NCBI GenBank assembly: GCA_900541015.1
Contig: UQIB01000009.1
Coordinates: forward strand, 10,106-74,105
Direction of reading: 5' to 3'
DNA length: 64,000 bases
DNA from: an uncultured Collinsella sp.
Lineage (GTDB): Bacteria; Actinomycetota; Coriobacteriia; Coriobacteriales; Coriobacteriaceae
The notes under the pieces: model-generated
Seen by the model: the letters and a program-made list of their open reading frames with translations, nothing else
What the model was told of the DNA's origin: nothing
The model's database searches: none
Shown: piece after piece, positions 55,546 to 63,933 of the stretch
Layout of the letters: each line of letters opens with the position of its first letter
Position numbering within the stretch: position 1 is the stretch's first letter
Translations under genes and position numbers: made by a program

Positions 55546-55719
55546 AGATACTCCGATCAAAACGGTCGCGTATACGACCGGAAACTTTCGGCAATTGAAG
55601 ACGCGTCTGACCTGGGATATTCAAGCGAACAATTGGCCTAACCCGCAAAAAATCCCAGGCCAGACGCGTACTCAATCAAAGAGACGGGCACTCCGAAGTG
55701 GAGGCAACGGAGCGCCCGT
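55398..55719 (-). other. Highly structured leader region of the second permease gene
   Basis: Three stems stand in a row: GGATGGCATCTGTACC with GGTACAGGTGCCATCC (about 55398-55470), ACGCGTCTG-ACCTGGGAT with ATCCCAGG-CCAGACGCGT (about 55600-55663), and GGGC-ACTCCG with CGGAG-CGCCC (about 55686-55718). With the stop-anchored palindrome of aguA beyond, nearly all of the 460-base gap is able to pair. No known riboswitch class was recognised. Confidence 0.55.
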
Positions 55720-55864
55720 TACACGCCACTGCGCCAGGTAACCCAAAAACCAACGCAGCAGACAAAGAGGGAGAAAAGCAAATCTGCTCAAACAGAAAAC
55801 CCAACCGACCAAGACATCGAGCAAGCCGACCATCAATGCCCCAAGATGGTCCGATCAGCCGATT

Positions 55865-55996
55865 GTCCGATTGATCGGCTGGGTTTTCGAGGTGCCCCAG
55901 GTCGACGCGAAAGAGGAGCGAAGCGTACTTTGGTACGCGAGCGACGGTTTGAGCGGCGAGATGGGGTGCCTCGGAAAGTCAGACGATTAAGCGGAC
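55865..55996 (-). other. Stop-codon-anchored nested palindrome after aguA (GCGTAC subfamily)
   Basis: Outer arms GTCCGATTGATCG (55865-55877) and CGATTAAGCGGAC (55984-55996), the latter containing the aguA stop, pair at 11 of 13 positions. The middle stem is CGAGGTGCCCCA with TGGGGTGCCTCG (wobble pairs). The inner stem is GCGTAC-TTTG-GTACGC. The core GAAGCGTACTTTGGTACGCG is shared with 57469-57576. Confidence 0.75.
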
Positions 55997-57192
55997 GGCT
56001 CCTGCTGGGTAATGCAGTGGATATTTCCGCCGCCAAAGACGACCTGCTCGGACTGAACGCCGACGCACTTGTAGACGCCCTCGCCCCAGACCTCGTCATA
56101 GATCTTCTGGAGCGTGTCAACGGCCAGCTGGTCGTTCTCGTCGCCGTACTGCGGGACGATAACGCCGTGGTTGGTGACCAGGTAGTTCATGTAGGAAGCG
56201 ATCAGCGGCTCGTCGGCAACGCGCGGCTCGGCGTTCTCGTCGGCGTCGATGGTGTCGCAGGAGGCCTGGTCCATGAACAGCGGGTTAACGGGCATGCAGA
56301 GCTTGTAGACCTTCATCTTGCGGCCCTTGGCGTCAACGGCGTTGGAGAGGGTCTCGTAGGCAGCGTGGCACTGCTCGTAGAACGGATACTCGGGATCGTC
56401 GGTCCAGATGCAGGCCATGACGCCCGGGGCGATGAACGTAGCGACGTCATCGATGTGGCCGTTGGTCTCCTCGGGGTCGATGCCCTCCTTGACCCAGATG
56501 ACCTTCTCGACACCCAGGTAATCCTTGAGGTGCTCGTCCATATAGGCGCGAAGCTCCTCGCTCCAGGGCTCAAACTTCTTGTGGAACTTGGGCCAGATGG
56601 ACTCGGGATCCTCTTCCTCCTCCAGAACCGCAGAGCAGGTGCGGCCCGGGGAAAGCAGGCACTGGTCGGTCACGACAAGGGTGCCCTCGCCGTCGACGGT
56701 GATGGAGCCGCCCTCGAGGATCATGTCATCGGGACGATAGCGACGGCAGCCGGAGAGCTCAGCCATCTTAAGGGCGATCTGCTCGTCCTTGTCCCACGGG
56801 AAATAGAGGCCGTCGACGAGGCCGCCGTAGGCGTTGAAGTGCCAGTGGTTGGCGCGCTTCTCGCCCTTGCCGTTGATGACGTAGGTGGCAGCGGTGTCGC
56901 GGAACCAGGCGTCATCGGTGGTCATCTCGATAACGGTGACGTTCTCGTCGTTCTCAAAGACGGCCTTGCAGTTGGCATAGTCGGCCTGGTTGGCGCACAT
57001 ATAGACCGGGGTGAACTCGGCGATGGCGCGAGCGATGGCGGCATACTGCTTCTGAGCCGGCTTGGCGCCGTGGGCCCAAGTGTCGGTGCGGTGGGGCCAG
57101 CCCATCCACACGCGATCCTGCGGGGCGAACTCAGCAGGCATAAAGAAGCCGTCGGCCCTGGGGGTGGACTCGGACTCGGTGATCGTACGCAT
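55987..57192 (-). CDS. aguA: Agmatine deiminase
   Basis: A 401-residue enzyme converting agmatine to N-carbamoylputrescine and ammonia. The N-terminus PAEFAPQDRVWMGWPHRTDTW, TDDAWFRDTA, and the C-terminal GGGNIHCITQQEP with the catalytic Cys are diagnostic. The ATG at 57192 follows GGAGGAAAT; a longer frame to 57357 has no similarity. Together with putrescine carbamoyltransferase and an antiporter it forms the fermentative agmatine pathway yielding carbamoyl phosphate and hence ATP. Confidence 0.96.
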   Translation of the reverse strand: MRTITESESTPRADGFFMPAEFAPQDRVWMGWPHRTDTWAHGAKPAQKQYAAIARAIAEFTPVYMCANQADYANCKAVFENDENVTVIEMTTDDAWFRDTAATYVINGKGEKRANHWHFNAYGGLVDGLYFPWDKDEQIALKMAELSGCRRYRPDDMILEGGSITVDGEGTLVVTDQCLLSPGRTCSAVLEEEEDPESIWPKFHKKFEPWSEELRAYMDEHLKDYLGVEKVIWVKEGIDPEETNGHIDDVATFIAPGVMACIWTDDPEYPFYEQCHAAYETLSNAVDAKGRKMKVYKLCMPVNPLFMDQASCDTIDADENAEPRVADEPLIASYMNYLVTNHGVIVPQYGDENDQLAVDTLQKIYDEVWGEGVYKCVGVQSEQVVFGGGNIHCITQQEPSA

Positions 57193-57468
57193 AAGATTTC
57201 CTCCAAATCGAACGATCGCTTGCCGCGGGCGGGTTACCCGCAGCCTAAAACCAAGAGATGGTAGGCGCCCGTTCCCCGGCAAAGGTCGGGGCGCCCGGCG
57301 CCGGTTTTCACGGAGTCGCACCGGCAAGCGACGACGTAACCAAGTGCGCGGAGACAAAACGCACGAAGGATACGGAAGAGAGAGGTTGGGACGGGCGGTG
57401 GTTACCGGAGCTATCGCTCACACCCGCCCCAGGGAATGGTTAGCAAATTTGTCGCTTTGAGCACGCCC
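57193..57468. other. aguA leader region
   Basis: About 275 bases before aguA on the minus strand. One clear stem, GGCGCCC (57264-57270) with GGGCGCC (57289-57295) plus CCCCG/CGGGG inside, lies about 70 bases before the start. No other gene or known regulatory motif is seen. Confidence 0.45.
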
Positions 57469-57576
57469 CCGAAGAGGCTAGAGTGCCCGGAGTCGGGAGC
57501 GACAAGCCCGACGAAGCGTACTTTGGTACGCGAGGAGGGTTGGAGCCCCGAATCCGGGTGCTCTAGTCCTCTTCGG
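57469..57576 (-). other. Stop-codon-anchored nested palindrome after the agmatine permease (GCGTAC subfamily)
   Basis: CCGAAGAGG-CTAGAGTGCCCGGA (57469-57491) pairs with 57553-57576, which holds the last codons and the stop of the permease gene; one bulge and one wobble interrupt the match. Inside are GTCGGG-AGCGACAAG-CCCGAC and the core stem GCGTAC-TTTG-GTACGC. The distal arm is thus a reverse-complement copy of the gene's own 3' end. Confidence 0.85.
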
Positions 57577-59002
57577 CCTCGGCGGCCTCCTCAGCGAGAC
57601 GCTGAGCTGCCAGCTCGGGAGTGAGGCCCTTGTACTCGGTCTCGCGGCCCTTGGCGCTGACGACGCGGACGACCTCGCCGATGAGCACGAGCACGATGAA
57701 GATGACGATCATCGGAACCTTGTCGCCAATTTCAGCAGCGGAGAACGGGATCAGCGTTGCAACGATGGCAAGAACCAGCTCGATGCAGGGGATGGCCAGC
57801 ATGACCTTCATCATCGTGCCCTTAAACGGGAACGTGAAGATACGCTCACGGTCGGGGTCGTTCTTACGAAGGTTGAGGAACGCCGGGAACATCGGGATGT
57901 AGGTCAGCAGCAGGAAGACGACGGAGGTGCCGAAGAGCATCCAGAAGACACCGTTGGAGATGGCGTCGATGGGGACCAGCTGCAGGCACAGCACCAGGGA
58001 AGCAACGATGGCGTTGACCAGGTTGGCGCCGTTGGGCATGTCGTCCTTGGAGATCATCGAGGCGAAGACCTTGGGCATGTTGCCGTGCTCAGCAGCATAG
58101 CGAGCGACGGAGTTGACGCCGAAGGACCAAGCAGCCATGTTGGCGAACAGAGTGATCAGGAAGGCGATGCAGATGACCTTAAAGATCATGGAGTCGCCCA
58201 CCATAGTCTGAACTGCAAAGATCATGCCGTAGTCGGGGTCGATGGAATCGGCCGGCACGGCGGCGCCGATGCCAAAGCCAGCGAACAGGTAGATCACGGC
58301 GATGGACAGGCCACCGACGATGATAGCCTTGGGGATATCGCGAGCGGGATCGGCCATGTCGTCGGTCATGGTGCAGATGACCTCGAAGCCCATGAAGTTA
58401 AAGATGATGATCGACAGGTAGCCGAGGGCGTTGGTGTTGGTGAGCTCGGGCAGGAAGGTGGTGGCGGACATGTCGTTCGCAAAACCGTTCTCCATGGCGT
58501 ACCAAATGCCCAGAGCGCCGACGATAACGGCAACGGCGACCTTGATGATGGCGCCACCGTTAAGGACCCACTCGGAGTCGGCCGCCTTGGAGCGGCCCAT
58601 GAGGTAGACGATCCACACAAAGGCAAGATCGATACCCATCTTGGCGATTAGGTTGAACTCGACGCCAAAGACCATGCCCAAAATGTCGGGGAACATGGTA
58701 GCCAGCGAGGCAATCCACAGCGGGTAGTTAACCCAGTAGTAGTACGAAATGCGGGCGCCCCACTTGTCGCCCAGACCATCGCGTACCCAGTCGTAAATGC
58801 CGCCCTCGCCGTCATAGGTAGTGCCAAGCTCGGCGACAACCATGCCATAAGGGAGCAGGAAGGTCAGGATCAGGAAGATCCACCAGAAGAACTGCTGGTT
58901 GCCAATGGCAGCAGCAGGAGCGGCGGCCTCGCAAACGAAGACGACGCAGATGATGGTCGAAATGACCGTCAAGAAGGAAAGCTTTTTCTTTCCGTCGCTC
59001 AT
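57563..59002 (-). CDS. APC family transporter, probable agmatine/putrescine antiporter
   Basis: A 479-residue permease with about 12 membrane helices and an acidic C-terminal tail. VVAELGTTYDGEGGIYDWVRDGLGDKWG and IIFNFMGFEVICTMTDD are family features. It stands between ptcA and aguA, the place of AguD in agmatine deiminase operons, so agmatine/putrescine exchange is inferred. Codon use is strongly biased, suggesting high expression. Confidence 0.88.
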   Translation of the reverse strand: MSDGKKKLSFLTVISTIICVVFVCEAAAPAAAIGNQQFFWWIFLILTFLLPYGMVVAELGTTYDGEGGIYDWVRDGLGDKWGARISYYYWVNYPLWIASLATMFPDILGMVFGVEFNLIAKMGIDLAFVWIVYLMGRSKAADSEWVLNGGAIIKVAVAVIVGALGIWYAMENGFANDMSATTFLPELTNTNALGYLSIIIFNFMGFEVICTMTDDMADPARDIPKAIIVGGLSIAVIYLFAGFGIGAAVPADSIDPDYGMIFAVQTMVGDSMIFKVICIAFLITLFANMAAWSFGVNSVARYAAEHGNMPKVFASMISKDDMPNGANLVNAIVASLVLCLQLVPIDAISNGVFWMLFGTSVVFLLLTYIPMFPAFLNLRKNDPDRERIFTFPFKGTMMKVMLAIPCIELVLAIVATLIPFSAAEIGDKVPMIVIFIVLVLIGEVVRVVSAKGRETEYKGLTPELAAQRLAEEAAEAEED

Positions 59003-59032
59003 GATGAGCTCCTTCGCTCAGTCTTGGACAGA

Positions 59033-59109
59033 TCCGAGGCCCAAGGTACTAAGGCAATTGCTTGAGCCTCGGTGAGCGGGCGACAGGAGACGAGCATCCG
59101 CCGCCCGCA
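59033..59109 (-). other. Two hairpins between ptcA and the antiporter gene
   Basis: CCGAGGC/GCCTCGG (about 59033-59073) and GCGGGCG/CGCCCGC (about 59077-59107). They may separate expression of ptcA from the downstream genes. Confidence 0.5.
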
Positions 59110-59134
59110 AACGTGCGTTTAGGCGCCTTGAGGC

Positions 59135-60208
59135 TTAGAGCTGCTCGAGAGCCTCGAGAGCGGCGTGGAGCTCAGCCTTGGCGGAGTACTCGACACCCTC
59201 GTCGTTGAGCGGAGTGCGCTTGCCCAGGGCGGCAAGGAGAGCACGGATGGAGTGCTTGCGGTTCTCGGCCTCGACCCAGCACAGGGAGCGCTCGGGATCG
59301 TCCATGACCTCGTCGACGACCTCCTCGTTGCGGGTGGCCGGCAGGCAGTGCATGAACTTGGAGTTGGGGCCAGCGAAGTTCATCATGTCCATGGTGACCT
59401 GATACTTGGGATAGAACACGTCCATGTAGTTCTCGCCCGAGACCTCCTCGTCGTACAGGCCATACCACACGTCGGTGTAGATGAAGTCGGCGCCCTTGAT
59501 GCACTCGATGTCGTCGGAGATGACGATGGAGCCGCCGGAGACCTTGCAGTTCTCCTCGGCGATGGCCATCATCTGCTTGCCGAACTCGGCGCGCTCCTCA
59601 ACGGTGCCAACGTGCAGGCCGCCGTCGGGGATCTGGTGACCCTTAGGTCCAAACTGGACAAACTTCATGCCGACCTTGGAGGCGATGAACATGAGGGAGA
59701 CGCAGACCTGGGTAGCGTCGCCGATGAAGGCCAGGGTGCAGTCCTCGATCTTCTTGCCCTCGGGGAGGTTCTCGAGCATGGTCATGAGGTCGCCCATCTC
59801 CTGCGTGGGGTGGTTGAACTCGGACATGCCGTTGATGACGGGGGCAGCGGAGCCCTCGGCGAGGCCGGCGACGTCCTTGTGACGGTCAACGCGAGCCATC
59901 ATGATGTCGAGCAGGTCGCCCATGACGCGAGCGGTGTCGCCCAGGGACTCGTGGCCACCGAGCTGAATGGTGCCAGGGCCATAGAACTGAGCGTGGCCGC
60001 CGAGGTCGCACATAGCGGTCTCGAAGGAAAGACGGGTGCGGGTGGAAACCTGCTGGAAGATCATGCCAAGGCTCTGGTTGCGGAGCAGGTGCGGATAATA
60101 ACCGTCAACCTTGATGGCCTTCTTCATAGCCAGGCCAAGATCCTCGATAGCCAGGATCTGCTCTTTGGTGAAGTCGTTGGTGTCGATGAAATCCTTAGGC
60201 AGCGCCAT
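59135..60208 (-). CDS. ptcA: Putrescine carbamoyltransferase (ornithine carbamoyltransferase family)
   Basis: A 357-residue transcarbamylase. The carbamoyl phosphate loop is QQVSTRTRLSFETA; FYGPGTIQLGGHESLGDTARV, NGMSEFNHPTQEMGDL and MHCLPATRNEEVVDEV follow. The agmatine context and the PTC-like GGHESLGDTARVMG, plus the long C-terminal helix, favour putrescine over ornithine as product of phosphorolysis. It would release putrescine and carbamoyl phosphate from N-carbamoylputrescine. A carbamate kinase gene, the usual next step, is not in the window. RBS AAAGGAAA precedes the ATG at 60208. Confidence 0.9.
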   Translation of the reverse strand: MALPKDFIDTNDFTKEQILAIEDLGLAMKKAIKVDGYYPHLLRNQSLGMIFQQVSTRTRLSFETAMCDLGGHAQFYGPGTIQLGGHESLGDTARVMGDLLDIMMARVDRHKDVAGLAEGSAAPVINGMSEFNHPTQEMGDLMTMLENLPEGKKIEDCTLAFIGDATQVCVSLMFIASKVGMKFVQFGPKGHQIPDGGLHVGTVEERAEFGKQMMAIAEENCKVSGGSIVISDDIECIKGADFIYTDVWYGLYDEEVSGENYMDVFYPKYQVTMDMMNFAGPNSKFMHCLPATRNEEVVDEVMDDPERSLCWVEAENRKHSIRALLAALGKRTPLNDEGVEYSAKAELHAALEALEQL

Positions 60209-60331
60209 GTCGATTTCCTTTCCGCCGGTCTTGCCGACTATTACTATGAGGCGCTCGAACATCACGCCTCGTGTTGACAAGACCATCATTCACCCGTATG
60301 CAATTTTTACCTAGTTTATTCGGGATTAAAG

Positions 60332-60421
60332 ACCGTTCACGGAGTTACACCCCCTCTAAACCAATATAAACCCGCAGGTAGCGGGCTTGCAGGGGGTTTA
60401 CTATCTAGAACCGCGAACGGT
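60332..60421. promoter_or_regulatory. Divergent control region of the agmatine cluster with inverted ACCGTTC motifs
   Basis: ACCGTTCACGG (60332-60342) and CCGCGAACGGT (60411-60421) are inverted repeats with one mismatch, about 70 bases apart. Between them lie hairpins CCCGCAGGTAGCGGG and ACCCCCT/AGGGGGT. The right motif stands just before TATGCT (about 60429), a possible -10 box of the regulator gene. Both motifs are candidate sites of the LuxR-type regulator. Confidence 0.55.
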
Positions 60422-60538
60422 ATACGGCTATGCTGTATCTCGGCGCCTAATCCGCAATGGAACGACCGGCTGGGGCATGTATACCCCGGGGGATATAGCG
60501 GGCTCCATAAGAGATCAAATGAGACAGGACGGTGACAG

Positions 60539-61504
60539 ATGAACACGCTCATGTTCTTCTATACCTTAGCGATACTGGTTATCTGTATTGTGACGGCGGT
60601 GCTTTCGCTTGCCGCCTATGCCTCGTCTCGTCGACGCTTCTTTATCTATGGCAGCGGCGTTTTTATTTGCTATGCCATCGAGATGACCGAGATCTTCTTT
60701 TTTGAATACACGTTGCAAAACCAGAGTTTTCCAGCCAGCGACTATTACTCAATTACCATGCCTGTGTTGCGGACCCTTGTGGCGACCGCTTCACAGGCTT
60801 TTATTTGGGCCATTGCCATGGACTTGCTCGACAAACATTCAAAAAAGCAGTTCGTTATCCCCGTTGCAACGTTTTTGCTCAGCGAGCTGTTAATTATCGT
60901 CGCTGTCCCCTACGGACCCATGCATCAATGGCTCTACTACACGATGCGTCAGGTATTCCTTCTCTTTGTGGGACTGTATATCCTTTGGACAGCTCATAAG
61001 AGTACAAAGGTTGAGTTGAAGGCGCGCGTTAACAACCAGCGAAAGCACATGATTATCGGCACCATCCTGGTCGGTTGCATCGTTGCCGAGGATTTCTACA
61101 ACATCCTGGTCGTCCCCATGAGTCTGGCGCCCTCTTGGCTGCAGCTGTATCTGTCCGAGCGCAACTTTAGCGAGAACTTCTTTGCATGCTACTTTGCGAT
61201 TCTGCTGATTATCTACTCCTACCACGTGCTTTCAATCCGCATGCAGGAAGCGCCCGAGGAAAAGAACGTCAGCGATCTTGATCGACACATCGAAGAGCAG
61301 ATGCCCTTCTATCGCAACGCCTACAAACTCTCCAACCGCGAGACCGAAGTCATGCGTCTGGTCGTGCTGGGCAAATCGAACCAAGAGATCGCTGACGAGC
61401 TATTCCTTGCCGTGGGCACCGTCAAGACCCACATCCACAACATCCTGGTAAAAACCGAGCAGCAAAACCGCACGACGTTGATCCTCCACTTCTGGAAGCG
61501 ATAA
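60539..61504 (+). CDS. Membrane-anchored LuxR-type transcriptional regulator, AguR-like
   Basis: A 321-residue one-component regulator. The first 240 residues contain about seven membrane helices, and residues 255-321 a LuxR-type helix-turn-helix (LSNRETEVMRLVVLGKSNQE, VGTVKTHIHNILVKT). Agmatine deiminase operons of lactic acid bacteria are controlled by transmembrane LuxR-type AguR proteins of similar layout. It is transcribed divergently from ptcA. Agmatine sensing is inferred. The stop codon overlaps a CCTGTCCC-loop hairpin repeat. Confidence 0.85.
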   Translation: MNTLMFFYTLAILVICIVTAVLSLAAYASSRRRFFIYGSGVFICYAIEMTEIFFFEYTLQNQSFPASDYYSITMPVLRTLVATASQAFIWAIAMDLLDKHSKKQFVIPVATFLLSELLIIVAVPYGPMHQWLYYTMRQVFLLFVGLYILWTAHKSTKVELKARVNNQRKHMIIGTILVGCIVAEDFYNILVVPMSLAPSWLQLYLSERNFSENFFACYFAILLIIYSYHVLSIRMQEAPEEKNVSDLDRHIEEQMPFYRNAYKLSNRETEVMRLVVLGKSNQEIADELFLAVGTVKTHIHNILVKTEQQNRTTLILHFWKR

Positions 61505-61548
61505 CCTACCAAAAAGGGACAGGTTTATTTTGGTCGGTTTTATCTGGG
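61503..61548. repeat. CCTGTCCC-loop hairpin repeat (copy 6, inverted)
   Basis: AACCTACCAAAA and TTTTGGTCGGTT surround AGGGACAGGTTTA. The left arm begins within the stop codon of the LuxR-type gene. Confidence 0.8.
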
Positions 61549-61560
61549 CAAACGTCAAGG

Positions 61561-61600
61561 CCGCCGCGAGGGAACTACTTTCCCTCGCGGCGGTTTTCTG
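61561..61600 (+). terminator. Rho-independent terminator of the LuxR-type gene
   Basis: CCGCCGCGAGGGAA and TTCCCTCGCGGCGG form a 14-base perfect stem, followed by TTTTCTGG. Confidence 0.9.
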
Positions 61601-61617
61601 GCTCACGCTTTCTTTCG

Positions 61618-61754
61618 TCTCAATCTGTAACATATGGAGACCAAATCGCCGTCTTACTGTTACAGATCGAGACGAGTTACAGAACGCGCGTCGAATAATC
61701 TCAATCTGTAACAGGTAGAAGCGTTTTTGCCAGTCAGATGTTACAGATTGAGAT
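61618..61754. repeat. 137-bp element with two consecutive dyads (copy 2)
   Basis: Dyads at 61618-61673 and 61699-61754, each opening with TCTCAATCTGTAACA and closing with TGTTACAGATCGAGAC or TGTTACAGATTGAGA, have a 25-base spacer as in the copy at 693-829. Spacer and loop sequences differ. Confidence 0.8.
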
Positions 61755-61825
61755 AAACGCAGGAGCGGCAGCGTTAGAACAATCCTCCGCAAAGTAATTC
61801 GGAGAGAATCTGGTCCTAGGGTTAT

Positions 61826-62179
61826 CTACCAGGTACGATATGTGCACTTATATTTCGTCTCAAACCCAGGCATTCCGTTGCCGCGTGGGCTTAACGCTGC
61901 ACCTGTATAGAGGATCGTTTGCCCCGTACGAGAATACGAAGTTTTGAAAGACAGCCTCTTGTATGTCTGGTCGAAACAATCAACATTCTCGCTCGGGTAG
62001 CTCGCGGTGGAGAACGATTTGTAGGTGTCCAAGACATCCGCCGTCACAAGACGACAAGGTGCAACAGAACCCGTATCTGGCTGCGCCGTCGCATAATTGG
62101 GAATTGTGGCCATCGACAGGGTAAGCATAAAACATGCGAACATTGCCTTCACAAAGTTCTTCGTTACATGGCGTTTCAT
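61826..62179 (-). CDS. Small secreted protein coupled to an ABC transporter gene
   Basis: A 117-residue protein with a Sec signal peptide: basic MKRHVTKNFVK, hydrophobic AMFACFMLTLSMATI, cleavage probably after YATA. The mature part of about 85 residues has three Cys and ends KYKCTYRTW. No family was recognised; the size, Trp end and transporter partner are reminiscent of secreted bacteriocins such as the lactococcin 972 group, but no sequence signature confirms this. The ATG lies two bases after the stop of the fused ABC transporter gene, with AGGAAAG as RBS. Confidence 0.75.
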   Translation of the reverse strand: MKRHVTKNFVKAMFACFMLTLSMATIPNYATAQPDTGSVAPCRLVTADVLDTYKSFSTASYPSENVDCFDQTYKRLSFKTSYSRTGQTILYTGAALSPRGNGMPGFETKYKCTYRTW

Positions 62180-62181
62180 GG

Positions 62182-63933
62182 TTATCTTCCTTTCCTAGTT
62201 TTACTGTCGTTCGTCTTGAAAAGCTGCGCGTATACATTACCGATCCACTTCGAATCACCTCCCATTTCTCTGGTAACGACACGCGAGTCATCCCCTGTGA
62301 GCAATACGGAGGCATCGCAGAGCGATTCGAGGTTTCCGATAAGATGAGAAGAGATAATGACATGTGCTCCTCTACCCGCTTCATCTCTAAGAGCATTCGA
62401 AACAATCGCAACGTGTCTCACATCAAGTGCATTCATGGGCTCATCCAAAAGGACGACTTCGCAATAGGACATATACGCCATCGCGACATTAAGTAATTGT
62501 CTATTTCCATCAGACAGCCTAGATACGGGCGTATTCTTCAACCCAGTTAAGTCAAAGCGATCAAGCACTTGGTCCAAAGTGCGAGGTGAATGCCAAATTC
62601 TCCTGCATCGGTCGAGATGAAAAGCGACGGTCATGTATGGAATCAATAGCGACGGCCTATTCGGAACCAAAAAGAATACCTTTCTCATTTCCTCACGGTC
62701 GACGCATACTTTTGCATGAAAACAGAGAGAACCTGACACGCGCACTGATGGCCCAGCATCTCCCCAAAGAGTATTCAGTAGCGTAGTCTTGCCATGTCCA
62801 TTTGGCGCGACAAGACCCCATATCTGGCCAGCGGGCATATCAAACTGCAACCCCTTTACCAGCTGGTTTTTTCCAACCGTCAACGCATCCAGCGACAGAG
62901 AGAGCAAGCTTTTCTCGCCCAAACTATCCGGGCGAATATGGTTCCAGGCCCAGCGATTCTTGCTTTTTAGACACGAAAACGAAATGACCCCCAACGCGCA
63001 AACAGCAAACGCGCCCATCACGGCAAAGAGGCAGTGCGATGCACTGGCTTCAGGAACGAGAGATACCTCCGCTCCATTGGCGTAAGATGCGCCGCCGAGC
63101 GCAAACGAAGAGGCAGAATAGCTCGACACCATATACGGCAGCAACGCATGCCATGGAGCATCTTTGCTCGCATAAAACGGAAGCTGGCTTATGCCCCCCA
63201 CAAGAGCGATCACCATGGACGAAATGGCCCTGTTTCTGCTTCCGGCATACACGCACACGCCCAAGCAAGCAAACATCATCGACAGCACAGCTTCAAAGAC
63301 GGCAAATAGCCCTAGCTGAACTAACACAGTTCTTTCGACTACGTCACCATACTGAATGAATACGACTGGGTACTCTGTCTGACCTACACCGTTAAACACC
63401 GTTGCCAATACAAAACAGGGAGCCAACGCCAGAACCAAAACCAGCATCGATGCAATACCAGAGACGAGAACGCGGCATGCATTCATCTCTAACTTTGACA
63501 ACAACGCTCGATCGTAGAACCGCTTTCCGTCCCCCTCAAGCGACATATAGAGGACGAGGACCGGGACCAAAAGCCACGCTATTGCAGGAACAGCGCCGCA
63601 ATAATATGCGAGAAGAATCATCCCGGGCATTTTTGTTGTTGAGTCGTACGATTCCGGATGGGGCAGCATCGATATGGCTCGGGGAAGACGTTCTTGGGCT
63701 TCAAGCGATAACTCCGAATCAACACCATTCAAATAACCGAGTCGGTATTCCTTGAGCAATAGATTGTCGTAATCGGCAATCGCATCGTAATACTCTCTGG
63801 AGTCCGCCTTGCTTTCAAGCGCCCGATCAAGGCACGCCCTTTCGGCAATGATGCTGTTGAGCTCCTGTGGGGCAGTGTCATAAACGCCGTCAGAGACTTG
63901 AGAGACCAAAAGGGCTCTCTGGTGGTGACGCAT
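62182..63933 (-). CDS. Fused ABC transporter: ABC-2-like membrane domain followed by ATPase domain
   Basis: A 583-residue protein. Residues 1-100 are polar with charged helices, residues 105-345 hold about six membrane helices, and residues 365-560 an ATPase domain: Walker A APNGHGKTT, a signature altered to SRLSDGNRQLLNVA, Walker B VVLLDEPMNALD, switch SSHLIGN. In the usual ABC-2 topology a membrane helix would precede the first polar segment; it is missing here, and another frame at the window edge (VFRYAVVNLRKKLC before 63930) could be its displaced start, so the N-terminus is uncertain. AT-richer than the rest of the window. Confidence 0.75.
   Translation of the reverse strand: MRHHQRALLVSQVSDGVYDTAPQELNSIIAERACLDRALESKADSREYYDAIADYDNLLLKEYRLGYLNGVDSELSLEAQERLPRAISMLPHPESYDSTTKMPGMILLAYYCGAVPAIAWLLVPVLVLYMSLEGDGKRFYDRALLSKLEMNACRVLVSGIASMLVLVLALAPCFVLATVFNGVGQTEYPVVFIQYGDVVERTVLVQLGLFAVFEAVLSMMFACLGVCVYAGSRNRAISSMVIALVGGISQLPFYASKDAPWHALLPYMVSSYSASSFALGGASYANGAEVSLVPEASASHCLFAVMGAFAVCALGVISFSCLKSKNRWAWNHIRPDSLGEKSLLSLSLDALTVGKNQLVKGLQFDMPAGQIWGLVAPNGHGKTTLLNTLWGDAGPSVRVSGSLCFHAKVCVDREEMRKVFFLVPNRPSLLIPYMTVAFHLDRCRRIWHSPRTLDQVLDRFDLTGLKNTPVSRLSDGNRQLLNVAMAYMSYCEVVLLDEPMNALDVRHVAIVSNALRDEAGRGAHVIISSHLIGNLESLCDASVLLTGDDSRVVTREMGGDSKWIGNVYAQLFKTNDSKTRKGR

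Noticed and set aside
55846..57264. A 472-codon open frame opposite aguA
   Set aside because: Complement of aguA with no recognisable domain and no RBS.
59165..60277. A 370-codon open frame opposite ptcA
   Set aside because: Shadow of the carbamoyltransferase gene.
61826..62179. Assignment of the secreted protein to the lactococcin 972 family
   Set aside because: Only size, signal peptide, terminal Trp and transporter context fit; the family's Gly/Tyr/Ser motif pattern is not visible.
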